64,000 nucleotides of DNA from Sthenelais limicola (taxonomy: Eukaryota > Annelida > Polychaeta > Phyllodocida > Sigalionidae): contig OW804096.1 in assembly GCA_942159475.1 (NCBI GenBank), forward strand, positions 107,730,194 to 107,794,193. The letters run 5' to 3'. Of this stretch, positions 37,825 through 52,400 are shown in pieces. A program made the translations under genes and the position numbers. The notes beneath the pieces were generated by a model. That model worked only from the letters and a program-made list of their open reading frames with translations, made no database searches and was not told the origin of the DNA. How positions within the stretch are numbered: the first letter of the stretch is position 1; each line of letters starts with the position of its first letter.

Positions 37825-40520
37825 ATTCATTTATTCGTCTATATTTCTATCTATTTGTCAATATGCCTCTCCGCCAGTCTAACTAACATCATGTTTCCAT
37901 TAATCCATGGCTGGGTGTGTTGTACAGCAGTTGGAAATCTATTTACAATGTCAAACATTAGGCAATGTTTTTTTATCCCTAAGTCCCGTGAAAACATAAA
38001 GATTTTGTTGAAATGTATATATATGCCCCAGTTCAACGACACGTATTCATTCCCCATGAAAGAAAAATCAGGCCATCACAGATTAAAACTTTCGATGAGG
38101 TGCATCTCAACCATTCTGCTGTAAATGCATAGATTATTGCAGTACCAACTTTGGTATATTCTTGTCTTTTTCCTGTCAATATAGGTAGCCTATACTACCT
38201 TTGTGATTGCCAAACGTTGAGGTTTTGTCTTCAATTTCCATAAGCAAACCTTACCATCCGTACAGGACCACAGAAGCCACTAGAGCAAAATTTACCCGAT
38301 AAAATACGTTTCATCACCCACCCATATAGTAATAAACAGTTAGGGAACACTTTTAAGAAAGGAACAATATTTTCCCCTTCTAATGCCACTGAAATAAAAT
38401 GTTTCAGTATGTATTCGATACATAGCCATGGGGAAGGTAAGCGAATAGAAAATTGAACACGGACCTATTTGAAGCATGAATGCAAAAAGAGTGACCTTTT
38501 TCCGTGGTCTTGATAGACCAAATAGACCAAACCCCTTTAAGAAATCGGAAGCGGCCTGGCCATTTCACCTTTTGTGTACACAGCGAATGCATGGAAAACC
38601 TTTGAGTAACGGACCTCAGGATTTGGCCGTGGCTCTTGCGTCTTCTCAATCACTGTGGCTTCAGTTTGTTTATGAGCTTGATGGTCCGGCGCCGTCGGTG
38701 GCTTCTTTGTGAGTTGCCGAGGGAATAGGCGTCAAGCAGAAGGAATAACACTTTGGAAGCCTGAACTAAGTCCGGCTCTACGGAGCTTCCACCCAAGGGA
38801 CTCTCAACTGATACCTTGGGATAACAGATGGAAGTTTCCTTTTGCTGTGGAACTTACCAATGACGGCTGAAACAATAGCCAGAATGCCACCTGTTCTATG
38901 TGTTAGGCATTGTTCAGTTTCCTTTGGCGAGATCAGAAAAGCTTAGCAGTCTGTCCAGCCCAATGTCTAATCACCCCTGCATGCTACAAGGGCTGGGTTC
39001 ATAAATTCACCCACCCTAGTCCAATATGCTATTGACATCACTTGCATGCATTATTGATAGCAGAATAAGTGCACAGGGCTTTATAACACCCGGCCTTTGA
39101 CCTGAGACAAGCGGAGTCCAGGCCAAAGCTGGTACGAGCATTTACAGAGTACCGGAATGCGGCTGATCTGTCCATACAATGCAACAAGAATAGAATCGAC
39201 CCAAGCTTACATCAGGGGACACTATCTACACCAGAAAGATTAACAACCTGGGTGTCACATGCTGGTATCAGTGGTGGCTGTACTCGCAACTTCATCAAAA
39301 CCTGGCCTAAGTCTTTCACCAACACCCCGATAGCCAGAAGGATGTACCTCCTGGGCTTAGTCCACTTATTAGTGGTAATCATGGAGTACGTGCTTGTGTC
39401 ACCACTTGCAGCCGTCCACACCCGCTCATGAGGCGGCCTTGCCGCATTCTTACACGGGCATTGATTAGCACTGAGGCGGGCAGAAGCACTGCTAATAGCA
39501 CTCATTTCTTGTTTACACAGGCCACGGGGAATTAAATACGAGTGCGTGGCAATATCCTGAGTGGGTATATTCAGAAAGTGGCCTGGTCCGGCCAGCATCT
39601 GTGGGCTTGCGTTAATGTGCTATACTCATCCATGGAGTCCGCTGGGACATGCATGAAGAGGATGAAATGAGAGGGTCTGCAGGGCCCAACCATGTCTCTC
39701 TCTATTACACACATGCCCTAACATACATAAAATAGGAGCACCAATACTCTCCTAAATACACATTAGTGATTCGCAGGCATAAAGTCTATTTGTGCATGCA
39801 CAGTGCCCTAAAGTCAAATACATCCGCCGACTTTCTGTATGCCATGGAATTCTCGAGGCATCTCCCGAATGAACATCTCGTAGTTCTACGCTTCACCTTT
39901 TTTGTTATTCCATTGGTTTTGCTTCTTGGGCTACGTTTAGTAATCGAAATAATCACGCTTTCTAACTGACCTCATTGTGTCAAGAAAGAGGAACAGGGGA
40001 TCCATAATTAAGTATATATATCAACTGGCAATTGGGGAGATATTTCAATGGATCTTATAATCGGTAGCAATCGGTTACTATCTTTTGTTTTACTCAATCA
40101 GCAATAATTAAACTTTAAGGTCTTTCTTGGAGGTATCTATCTATGCATCTATTTGATGTTGGTTTTATACAGGACTAGTTTTTACAGCGGTTCCTTATGA
40201 AATCTATTATTCAAAATAAATCATACCGTTCCTAAGGGCTGCTAAAGCTACATATTTATTCGCTAAGCTCTTCTCATATTACCCCCGTTATTACTCCATC
40301 TCCCTCTGTCTTCCCTTCACCAGTTCCATTGCCACCTAACCTGAAAGCAACATCCCAATATATGCTCAACAAGGTAACACACAAGTAGAGCCATTTGTCG
40401 GCCGCTTAAAGCGTGTAAATCCCTTGTATCTTAATTCTATCGGGAGAAACAAATGAGCTCAAATGATCACATTAAGGGCTCTGTCTCTCCGCCTCACTCA
40501 GCGCTTCGGCCTGTGGGAGT

Positions 40521-40550
40521 AAATCCGAGTAGATCCGAGTGTTTCCGAGT
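40521..40550 (+). repeat. Three-copy 10-bp repeat containing TCCGAGT
   Basis: AAATCCGAGT, AGATCCGAGT and GTTTCCGAGT follow one another at one helical turn spacing. This could be a small cluster of binding sites or a chance microrepeat. It lies in a CpG-richer stretch (40480-40640). Confidence 0.6.
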
Positions 40551-41024
40551 GGATTCAACACCCTCCCGGAATCGGGCAGCAAATAGATAGTGTTCATAAT
40601 GGCCGCATAGCGCGCGATAGTGCCTGATATTTTCTAATTCACATCCGGGGCCTTGACTGGGTGGGCGGCGACTGTCCAGTTCAATCACCCCCTCAAACCC
40701 CTACCTTGGCCTCACAGCACTGGCAGCATCGACATAACTTCCCCTCCTCCCCTATACATCTATTGCTGGATGCTCCTCCTCCTTCTCCTGCAACCAAGCA
40801 TGGAAGTAGTATTAAAACCTTGAGATGGAAGGCTCAGTCCCGGACATTTAATGTCCCGCCGTTGACCCTGGGTTTACTCAAGCAGAAATGCCCCGGGGTG
40901 GCCCCACTCATTCACTCCTTCACCTCCTGCTCCACCCATCCACTCTGTCGCTGAACGGATTTCCTCCGCTCGTTGAACATCTCAAGAGTTTCAAATGTCT
41001 TGAATATGATTTGATTTTTTACAG

Positions 41025-44000
41025 CGACGCTTCTTACCTTTGCGCTAGGGCCGGGGTCGATTGGCTATCCCCGTTTTCAAGACCAGTTGATTTCATTGAA
41101 GAACAACACCGTTTTTGTTCTAGGTGGAAAGGAGGCGCAGTTGTTGTAATGCCACGTTGTTTTATGATAGGTCATTTTTTAAACGCTCTTCATGGACATA
41201 TTTGCCTTGTTCATGAGTTCAAGGCCATCTCAAAACGGGTGATGTATATGACATATATGATGTCTATACATAAGTTATTGGGGGGATACAAGTCGTCTTC
41301 TATAGGCTTTCTGAAGGGTGCACTCATCTCCGCCATTAAATTGACATAAGAAACAAGGTATAAAAGGATGCGAACTAGATCCCCTTTATCAATGCTCCGG
41401 TTAAGGCCTTCTGATGAATGGTATGCAATATTTACCAGTCAACCCAGGCAACATAGTGGACATAAAGATCCATTTTGGCGCAGCGTGTATATACAATGCC
41501 ATACAAGAAGAATGTGACAGCATTCTTTGGAAACTTTACAAAGGTGTTTGTCTGGCTTCGATGCTCCGTCAACTTTGTGACAGGCCATCTTTTGCCAAGC
41601 TTCATCAGCTGTCACTCTTCCTGCAAACTATTGCCTTCTTGATTGGCCTCCTTGTCGCCCAGAGGCTTTTTCTGATGTTCTTTATTAGTGCCAATGTCCC
41701 CTTGCTGAGGGTTCAGCTTATGCGACAAGGATGTATCCTTGTACACTATTAAAATGTTTACCTTTTTGTCAGATGAGTGAAAGTCTATCAGCAATCTATA
41801 ATTGTGAAGGAGCAGAAAATGTTAATGTCAGACAGAAACGATGTCAGCTCCTGATGCTACACTAGCAAGAAATGCTATCATCCCTCTGAAAGATGATTGA
41901 AAGTCCCGCAGGTGTCCTCAGGCATATCTCAGGGGGAAAAACCCTTTACATCTAGTATCTCTACGGTATATAGCATGGGCGAAGCTGATGTGGGAGGCTG
42001 CCTATGGAAAATTATCACAGACATGCCAACTGGAGGTTATGCATCATTGAAATTTGAGTTGGCACCTGTCATCTAAACATGCCTTACATCACTTCAAGAC
42101 CGTTGCCATGATAGAGCGTTACTTCTCACCTACTACTTAAACTTCAAAGGCCTTGTATATGCTGTAATGTTGACTTCAATTTACACATTAATTTTTCCGG
42201 CGAGTAGGATTAAAAGAACTCAAACGCAGCACATTTCTACAAATGAACGAGGAATTACTGACATTACTTAATCTGCGAAAGCCGTCCTACGAATATGCTA
42301 AAGCATACTAAAATAGCAATAAGGGCATGTTCCACCAATCTATTTACCTTTCACTCTGACCGTTTTTTAAAAAATCGACTAAAGTAGCTTAATAGAAATT
42401 TGACGATTGGGACTCAAGGGACAGCTCACTAGATTCGTTTGCCCGATTCATTGTTATCTTCATTTCCAATAAAACATATCAACCACTTCTCACCGAGTCC
42501 TGTGATCGGAATGTTGTTGTTCATATATCCACTTGTCCTTAACATATCTCAATTATGAAGACATTCCTGAACAGCTAAGGGAAGTAGGTATCATTGCTTA
42601 TCTCATGTCTATGTTATTATCATTTCATATGTTTTCTATGACTAAAACATTGAACTCCACTTGATTAAGGAATCCAAGATGGTGGTGCCCTTGGACGTCA
42701 GTTCCAGTGAGATCTCGCCTCCTTTAAGTCTCGTTCATACACTTTCTTCTTTTTCACACTTTTTCGACTATTTGTTTCATTAAAAGATTATTTTTTTCGT
42801 TTTTGTTTTTCTTAAAATTGAATCATAATTAAATCATAGCCTGTATATGGTTGATTTCCGCAGGAGGCGCAATAATCAACCAATAATAACTTTAATCGTG
42901 TTTGTGTAGTGCCGAACTATGACGTTGACCAACGAGATCTTTAGTCATTGCCTTGAACGGTCTTGGTCTAGCTACTGTAGACAGAGACTAAAGGTATTAA
43001 TAACCTCCCATGTAGATGCATAATCCATCGACTCCATATCAGGATGATGGTCATTGATAATTTGATATAATTATAAAACGACCCTTTTAAAGTGCAGGTT
43101 TACGTAAAGAAAGTTATATAAATGGAGACATTCGGGAGATATTATCTGCCTTTGAAGGAAATGGGTGGAACGGATTAACCTCGACCTATGAGTGCAAAGA
43201 TAGCAGCGGCAAGCCTATCCCTTTCTGCAAGTGATCATGCTAATGGGAGAAAACCCAACACCCCTGCCATTATTTTAAGCTTGGAGGAGTAATCAATTAA
43301 TTCCTGTCTGATTGTCCGCTTCGGTCTTGCATTGTCAAATTAAAGGAGCTATTTTCGCCGTAAAAGCTTTGCCGTTTGAATCTTGTGAACGTGGATTTCA
43401 TCCACTAGCATATATCGGGAAAATGCTGTATATATAAAGTTGTCAGTTGCTTAGGCACGGTTATTCGTCAGGTCAATTGAAATACCTAACACCAATTAAG
43501 ATACAATTATTACAAAGACAAAGTGGATTTGAAAAGTAAATTATTAATTCAATTCAATTCAACGAAGTGATAAGCATGTAAGGTTTTTAAACCGTTAGGA
43601 ATTGTTCATTACCCGATTCGAGTTTCGGTTTGTTTGTCAAAGTTTGTCCTCAAGCAACGCTTTGTACAATTTCTTATATCAAATGACAAGGTATGCAACA
43701 TCTACACCGACCTTAAATGTAGCAGTTAAGTGGCGTTTCATGTACTACCTGATATGGCTGTGCGAAGGCCCCCGAAGCGATGAAGACTCCCCTCAGGCAT
43801 TAGTCATCCTCATTAGAAGTGGCGAACTATTAATATTTCATAAGTTAACACCTGCCTAATTGGCGAGGACAAGGGGAGGTGAATCTTTAAGGAGTCTGCC
43901 AGGCAGAAACGAGTAGCGTTGGGTTTGATGTGTGTAACATTACACCGACAACATGGGGTGAAGATGAAGAGAGAAGGGGAAGAAGAAGGTGGTAGAAGTG

Positions 44001-47000
44001 CAAGCAGTTACAGGGAAGTAGACAGCGGGAAACAAGAGATGGGATCAGGAATTCGTGTTAAAAATGAAAAGAAGCAAGTTGATAAGCACGAACAAATGAG
44101 AGCTATTTACTTACCTGTCCCATGCATCAGTGATATCGGTATATAATATATTTGGAGGCCACTTTCTTTACATGGGAGAAATCATTATACACATGCAACT
44201 ATTGTAACATTCTATAGTTTTCTATATATGGATGGGACTGATATTTAAACAGTTGGTCCTTGATTTGGGTACATAATCTGGATGATTTATCATCAAGGCT
44301 ATGTCAAAATCAATAACTAGTGCTGAGCAGGTGCTACCTATACATCAAAAAAGGCAAAGAAGGTGAGAAACCGACAACGAGGCAGAGAAAAAGTTAACAT
44401 CCCACCGTATCGGTTAAATGCTGACTTATGCTTTTCTTATGAATATAAAGCATGGAATCACGGAATCAAACTGACACTCTATAAATGAGTATAATGTCTA
44501 GATTTATAGTGACTTTCATACCATTTCCCATAACAGATTGAACTTACATTCAAATTTCTTAAGATCATAGGTGAATATGATGCCAGGCATGCAATATTAA
44601 ACAGACGGTTTATACTAGCCTGTAATGAATGTCTCTAGTCTATAGCCCTGTGTTATTGGGGCCGATTTTAAATATGCGACTCAGTGGTGGGTCTTATATA
44701 AGCATGTTTCTCCAAGGAAGATGACTGATCTACACATCCTTTTGCTAAATACCAAGATATATAAAGGTAAAGGAAATATACTCGATTTTTTAGTCCTGAG
44801 ACAATTTGAGTTAAGTACTCGTTATTCTATCACTAGCAATAGTCTTTGTAGATGCCTCTTGACGACCCCGAATATCCCCCCGCTTTCACCCCGAAAGAAA
44901 AAACCCCACAAAAACGTCCTGTGGGTACGAATGTTTTGAAACTCACGCTTTGAAAGGGATCAGTGTCTCATGCCAATAAACAGGTAGACAAACGAGGGGA
45001 CGAGCCAAATGGATCTAGGGAAGCTGCAGATTTAGGTTTGTATAGACGCGCATTAGGTTAATCTTACAAAACGCGTGCGGGGACAGATTACTCCAATCAG
45101 CTCAGCCTCCGTAGAATCTGCTCCCCAAATTGAGGTGTTTGGTATGCGCTAAATCGGCCGCGCCAGATTGTCTAATTAGTTAAACAAATTCCGGAGCTCA
45201 GTGGCCATTTCCTGTGCTGTAGCCACTGATATCGTTTATCTGGGTTATCTATGGGTGCTAGTGGTGGACTGGGAGTTCCTTGTGGGTCGCCGGTCCAGGG
45301 CAAGAGTCTATCTCTAGATATCCGGAGGAATAGGCCAACCAATTACCCCCCTTGAAGAGTTCGAGTAAAATGATGGAGAAAACAAAGGAAGGTTTGGTTT
45401 TGTGTTTTCACTCTGGAAGTTGACTATGGCTTGGCTCATCTAGTCTGGCCCAATACCTAGTAGGGGGAATTAGATGGGTGGAGGGTTGGCGGTGCCAAAT
45501 TAAGCATGGTGAAACATTTGCTGACAGACCAGAACTTCCCTAATCATTTCCAATTAATGAGATAACACTCAGAATGGCAGGGGCGATTGGAAAATCATTA
45601 CAATATCATTTGGATCTTGGTCTGAGATTTTGGCCACCTTCCACACATCGCTAAGTGTAACTCTTTATGGCATTACATGGATCATTGCTAATTCATTCTT
45701 CTCTCATGCAAGATAAGGGACGTCATCCCAGTGTTTCTAAATATATTGTCTCTACTTCTCCATTTTGCTATTGTTCTGAACTTATCTATCTACCTTTCAG
45801 CCACTCATGTGCTGTTCGCTCGATTGTACCCAGGCTTCCCAGGAGCAATATAACATACTTTAGTCTCTGGGAGGCACTGGAAGCAACCACGAGAGGAACT
45901 TAAATGCTCCAGAGAGTGAGCAATTGTCCCTCTTGCTAACCCCTTGCCGAGATGGTATTACACCCAATACGCCTTTGCATTTGATTCATTTGATTCATTG
46001 CTAATGTGATTCGTCTTCCTGCGGGACTGCCTTTTCTGCCTACATCTTAGTGTTTATCGCTGAGCTCAATCCAGGCGGAAACTCCAGCCGCCATTAAAGG
46101 ATTATACAATTTTAAGTAATTAAAATATATGTTTAATAGCATTTGTCGATGGCATCCATGAGTGAACACATAGTGATAAAATCTATCGGGTGTTGAACTG
46201 GCTTCAGCCTCCCCTGCAGATGGATTCTATGCCTTGCTATAAAAAGAGACGTAAACTATAGAATTGACTTACAAACAGCCATGAGGTACAGGCTCATACG
46301 CCGATGCTCCTCGTCTAATGGAACAGCAGAGTGTGATGAAAATCAAGAAGGCAAAATAATCACAAAAGCATTTTTCTGCTTGACCTCCATGTATATACAT
46401 ACTTGGCCGGTAGGTTTTGCGAGAATAGATACATTGCGATACATACATTTATAGTCGATATATATATATGTATACATAGGGTACATATATTTTTTCATAA
46501 AGTCAAGAGAAGATCTGAGTAAACGATGAATATAGATTCGAGAAGCATCTTTTCATAACACTTCTACTTCTGTAACGTGTATGCGCTACAAACGCTTCCC
46601 CACCTGCCCCTCATCCTCACACAATGCCCCTTTTCCATATACTACTTGCACTATACGTGCTGAATGGAGTTGACGCAGTTCCTCTATGGACTTCAACATA
46701 GTCATCGCACAATAGGCAGGGAGATAAAAGGTGGTCATGCATCGTGTTATTGTATGTGTTTTACAGGTAGAAAACGCTCTCTTAGGTATAAAAGCTAATA
46801 TAAATACTGCCCACTATTTTCCCCAACACACACTGGGCGGAAATGCCTTCTTGAATTCCCTACTTGACTGATTCGTGATGTCCATAAAGTGTTCCCTTAT
46901 CCTCATTGCCGAGTAAGGTATCGATCATCGAGATTACTACAAAGTGGAACGTAAAACAAAGAGGACATAGAGCTTTCATTCTTACAAGAATCGCCCCGAG

Positions 47001-49190
47001 CTGTTCCATATCAGGAAGTTCTAATCGCAACAAGTGCCCAAGACCGAACGCTTCAAGATTGTGGACCAATCACCGGGCGGAGAGACGATCATTCTTTGAT
47101 CCTTGATCTTCCATTCTGTGCTTGGCTCTAGTGAATCATGCCTTTTCTTATCCCATTTGCCGACCATCTTGCATGCTTCTTTGATGGCCTTCTGAGGAAA
47201 AAATGATGTAACTCGAGAATGCTCAACTCGGAAAAAACCAGATATTAATCTTGTTTGCATTCTCATTTAAACAACATAAAACATGATATGTGTGATTCTT
47301 TATCGATGTGTAGAGTATGTATGCCTGTGTTTATGTACTTGCATAACAGTAAGAGTATTAAACTACTCAAACCACCTGTCTCAGTTTTCTATATGCTTAA
47401 CATTGATCTGGGTTCTGAGAGTCATAGTCATAGTCAGAATGTAAAAAGAGACAAAAGAGGCTCTCAACCTCGCATACCTGTACACGGGGTACATATTAGG
47501 GTTATAGATAGACGATACGATGACATGCATGTGAAAAAATGATCGGAAAAAATACCACTAGAAGGCCGACTATTGCTCTCCTGTATGTAAACATTATGTC
47601 ATTTTCCAAATAGAAAAAGGATATCATCAGTGCGCTTAACCCTTAGGATATTGGGAATATCATATTTCACAGAATATCCGCAAGCTAAGACTCACAGGAA
47701 CCCGAGACCTATGAGAAGCTATCAAAATGCACTTGTTCCTTAGACATCACCCTCTCTCCCTCTTTCTATTTCTCCCTCTCTTAAATCGTATAATAGATAT
47801 GATATATATGTCGTGTGTATAGTGTTTGGATATCTTTGTAACATATCACTTGAAAACATCCTCATATAACACAAAGATATCAATAACGACAGAATCTAGA
47901 GAATACATATTTAACATAAAGGTTAAATATTAAAGTGATTCGTTCTTCTTCTCATGTTGAAGTGGTAACTTTATTCTACTTCTAACTTTTAATCTTTAAT
48001 CTTCAAATATGTATAAATGTTCGTTCCATCTAAATGGGACGCCAATTATGTGAACATTGTCATAGAAAAAGGAGATTAATACACCTAAAAACCCCCACTT
48101 AGATAGATATGTATATTACATTTTTATTCAGAACAGACAAAAACATTCCGGAATTGGATACATTCTCTCTGCCTAGGCAGGTCTTCCCGAGAGATCCATT
48201 TCCTACAAGTATTTCGATCTTACATAAAGTTTTATCAAAATATAGGATTATAGTTCTTGTAATCGACTTATTGTCATTGTTCATTTCTAAAATAGTGTTG
48301 CGAGATTGTATAAATTCTTCTCTGTGATTCAGTTTGCTGTCTTAGTTAATTAAATCCGATACAAATGTTCCCTTGTCTGCTCTTCAAATGTTTTTCTTGT
48401 TTTCTATTTTTTATTTGCAACTAACACTACAGTAAATGGTTACATGGTTATACGATTTCACCACACACGAAATAAAAAAATATATAATGTAGAGTAAACG
48501 CTATGTACACAGTGTCGTAATGTCATAAAAGTAATAAAAGTAATGCTATACCGATGTACCGATCTTACATATAAGGTCTTGTAATCTTTTTTTTCTTTCC
48601 TATATTAGAAAGTGTCTCAGACCAGCCTGAGAAATACTTACTCACCTCCTTCATTTAAATATATGTCATTATCTGCTAAATAATAAGAGCGTAGGTATTG
48701 CCTGAATTCCTTATGTGTTTTAGTTAATTGGCCTTTGTCTGAGATATTATTCCTAGTTGGTTAACCTGTACGTCAATGACTGGCCTTTGTACGGATGTAA
48801 AACTGCTGCAAACTATAAGCAGGTATTGCACGTTTAAAGGCATGAAACACGATAACATGGGTGACAGTATATAATTTATGTATATTTAACATAGTATATA
48901 TAATATCATTGTACCTTTGGTGGAGTTGGTATGATACTCCCATAGGCCTAAGCACTGAGCCTCGTATTTTATGTTTTTATTTAAATAGTTCTTTGGGCCG
49001 AAAATGCACATAGGCCTCACAGGCTCCTATACATAGATCATAGATAATTAAGGTATTTAAAAGAAACTAATTCCGTCGGTGGTTTAACCACATTCCGAAG
49101 GCGCCTGTGGCTGTGACAGTGTGGCTATTTGTGGCCTATACAGACAGCAAAATGATCGGTATGGCGTGCGTGTGTGTCAACGCAGGAAGA
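41025..49190. other. No gene supported, includes part of the longest open frame
   Basis: The longest frame of the window (40888-41349, 153 codons) crosses the acceptor at 41024; the part behind it reads DASYLCARAGVDW and then continues without a recognised domain. Other frames up to 112 codons (41414-41752) are unrecognised. The rest is AT-rich, with a pyrimidine-rich stretch at 47750-47785 and TAGGCCTA at 48943-48950. Confidence 0.4.
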
Positions 49191-49340
49191 GCGGTAAAAT
49201 ATCAATCAAATAAATGAAATAGGGCCTTCACTAAAATACTTTCATGTTTATCGAAGTCTACCCATTACAAAGCATTAGTTGTATTTTTAAAAGATTTAAA
49301 GCTGTGAAAAGGATGCAAATTGATTCGAAAACGTGAGTGA
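49191..49340 (-). repeat. Dispersed repeat, copy 2 (inverted relative to the copy at 28.1 kb)
   Basis: Reverse complement of the family member at 28112-28258; blocks such as GCTGTGAAAAGGATG, ATTGATTCGAAAA and AATATCAATCAAA are recognisable. Immediately beyond it, 49356-49400 repeats part of the same unit in direct orientation (ATCAAATGAAATAATGAACT, then AAAATCCTTTCATGTTAATC), matching 49207-49253 with a few differences, so this copy is internally duplicated. Confidence 0.7.
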
Positions 49341-49355
49341 TTTTCCTGCAGGAAA

Positions 49356-49400
49356 TCAAATGAAATAATGAACTAAAATCCTTTCATGTTAATCGAAGCC
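49356..49400 (-). repeat. Partial third copy of the dispersed repeat
   Basis: Direct partial repeat of 49207-49253 about 150 bp away: both contain ACTAAAATNCTTTCATGTTNA then TCGAAG. It ends near the palindrome TAGGCCTA at 49403. Confidence 0.6.
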
Positions 49401-49410
49401 TATAGGCCTA

Positions 49411-52400
49411 CGTGTTGTCACAATAATATAAAGGAAGAAATATTCCTCCAGTTATCTTACATTTTATTCATCGTTAAGGTAAATCTGCGCAGCTTAGGAA
49501 ATGTACACAAGTGATCATCTTCAGGTTAACGATGCGACGTTGGCAACGCGAGTACCGCGCATTGATGCGCATTGACTGAGGTGAACAAGAGATTTTAATA
49601 AAAGGTTTTATTTATATATAAGCATGGGTGTGTAAAAGATCATTTCAGATCTGCAGGAGGTTTCATCAATGTTCGTGGGAGTTCTTCGTGTGTATCACAG
49701 CTTGTAGAACATTTTGGAGATTACATAAATAAGTCATCAGTCTTTGTAATAAATAGATATATCTTGAGCAGCGACACTTAAGAGCCCTACATTCATGTAG
49801 AGTAGTAGAGATTTTTGGGTGGTGGGTGGGAATTAAAAATTCTGACAGATTCAATAGTGTCGAGTGTATCCACCTGATGTAAAACCAGAGGGTGAGGTGG
49901 GAGGGGCCGCTGAAGCGCCGAGGGGATCAACATTTAGGCTATTTTTCATCGATTTTCACGTAAATTGTCGGGAAAGGGTATAATACACACAAGAATGACC
50001 TAGGGCAACCCCCCTCGGTCACTCTTATCTATTTATGTATTATGTTTATTATTAACCTATTTCTGGGACTTGATCTACCCAGTATAAATAATTTAAGCTT
50101 TAAAAAAACTACAGTACGCACCGTTAATGTCTCCCGGATTGCATTCAAACAAGTTCTATGTATGATTACAATTACAATAGCAACAAAGGATAAATCTATT
50201 TTACTCAGAGTACTCAGGGAAAACCTCTCAAATCTCCCAAACATAATTTACTTTTTCGGGGGAAACCGTACGGTATACCTCTATATATGTATATGATCCT
50301 AGATATATGAGGGACGTTCAGAGGATAGGGATAGGCGGGTTTCCGTTGTTTACCCTTTATAAAAAAGACTCCATCTTGCCATTACTGCCTGGGGGCTGGA
50401 TGTGTTGACCATGAGACCTGCCTCTCCGGCGCATCACGGAGATTGCCAACCCTTCACAGGAGGTTCATTGTTGACCAGTCCTCTTGCACATAACCCAGTT
50501 CTCTGTCACGTCCCTCTTATATGCATCTGCACTGGGGTTACCCTAATTGACCAAGGATAGGATCCTTTAAGGGGCTGCAGTATATGATATCTATATGGAT
50601 ACTATAAAACATGTACCACTTGGCCTGAAACAGAACACCAAGAGATAAAATATCTCAGCACGTTCATCATTCTTGGGTGTAAATTGGTTTCTCCTGTTCG
50701 CTTGAAAGACTCCTTATCAGGAATAAATTCCTAAGAGTGGTTAGAAATCGCCTATCTATTTCCTTCATAAAATCTGCACGTATATTGACTTAATCAACCC
50801 GGAGAGCCCTGTGATGGAACGCCAAAACCCTGGGCATGGGGCTTCTGCCCTTTGTACCTTCCCGAATGATCCAACCCTTTAAAGTCGACTGTATAGCTAT
50901 ATTTACCCGAGGTCAGAATAAAGGCAAGGGGACCTGATCAAAGATTTAATTACCAGAAAGACACCACCTCTATACACAGGATATAATGTAATAGATTGTC
51001 TGAGACACGAACGACTTGTGGTTTTCATCTAACTTTTTATCCTTGCGTGAAGGACGTAAGGTCAGCAGTGGGACCAGATTCGTTTTTATGTATATATATA
51101 TATATGTACTGGAGAAAGCAGATCTAAGATAGCCTTGGATGTAGGAGGCCGGACACTGGAGTGATACCAGTGGGCTTCAAGGCAGTGAGGTCGAGGGGAG
51201 CACCTCCTCGTTTCAAGGTATGGATTTGTGAGCTACCCCGGCCCGACCTGATACGGTTGTCACATGTATGGTCGATCGGAGCTGATACATAGCCATCCAG
51301 ACCCTTTGGTTCGACGACTAACAAAAGGACATTGGTATCTGGTAAGCATGGTTGCTTGCCAAATGGAGATTAGGCTATTATCAAGAAGCATGGGTAGGGA
51401 ATAGATACGACTTGAGGAGGTCGGATTGGTGTGGACTAAAGTCAGATCTTTTTTTCTGTCTTGGTCAATAGCATCGTCACACGGTCTCTCTGACCATTGA
51501 GGTCACCTTTTCCCCCAGACCCCTTTCATTCTATCAGAGCTTAGAATTATTCGTTGTAGCCACTCTGGTGGATTGTAATGTAAGGCATCCACAAAGTAAA
51601 ACAGGATTTATGACTATGATGTGGCTGGAGAGGTCGCGATAGCCTGGATCCGGGTGCTGTAGTCTGTCATAGACCAACACATTCACACGCCACAATGAAC
51701 AGTCAGAGATCAGCCCGAGTATACGTCTCAGTCACTACTAATACCATGCATCCCTCCACTCACAGGGCTATAGGGAACACTATCGTGTCATATCCTCCTG
51801 GCCTTCTTGACCAGTTCACAGATTATCCCAGTAAATCAAAGCTATCTGATTTCCCCCTGCAAAGCCTATAGTGTAAATGCTCGAAGAGAAATTATGGAAA
51901 GAGGAGTCAGATAGGAATTGCATCAAAATGGCTATAATAATTAAGTTGACTGATAAAGAGATCGTCATAGTAAGAAGGACAAATTACAATTATGCGTATA
52001 ATAACAATAATACAATTCAGTACGTTAACTAATTTCCAAGTTTGTATGGGAGTCTGTGTAATCAGATTCAAGCCTATAATTATTAAATTACTTCGCTATA
52101 GAAAATAATAGTTCTAGTACAGATGACCTTGCTTCTCACCTATCAGTCTGACAGGTATTATTTTCAATGTATACACATGTAGATGCCGACTTCAAATTTC
52201 AATTACCTGACCTCCGATTATACCACATACCTTTGCACAGATCAGGGGGACGCAAGGTAACTGTAAGCGAAATAAAGCCCTTGTGGATCCAATGCTGGGA
52301 ATGCCTACAAGTCAAGGCTTCACACTGAGTCCCACGAGACTGCCAGCTTTGGAGTTTGGGCTTGATAGACCTAAGCCTTATGGTCTTTACCTTTAGCACA

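Larger units (their letters stand above)
36946..41024. other. No gene supported
   Basis: Open frames on the - strand at 37383-37712 and 39212-39598 (109 and 128 codons) lack recognisable motifs. The perfect AT palindrome is at 37802 and the TCCGAGT repeat at 40521. A good acceptor, GATTTTTTACAG, ends at 41024. Confidence 0.4.

Noticed and set aside
51295..51320. GGTTCGA word resembling a tRNA B box.
   Set aside because: No A box or cloverleaf can be drawn around it; no tRNA was found in the window.
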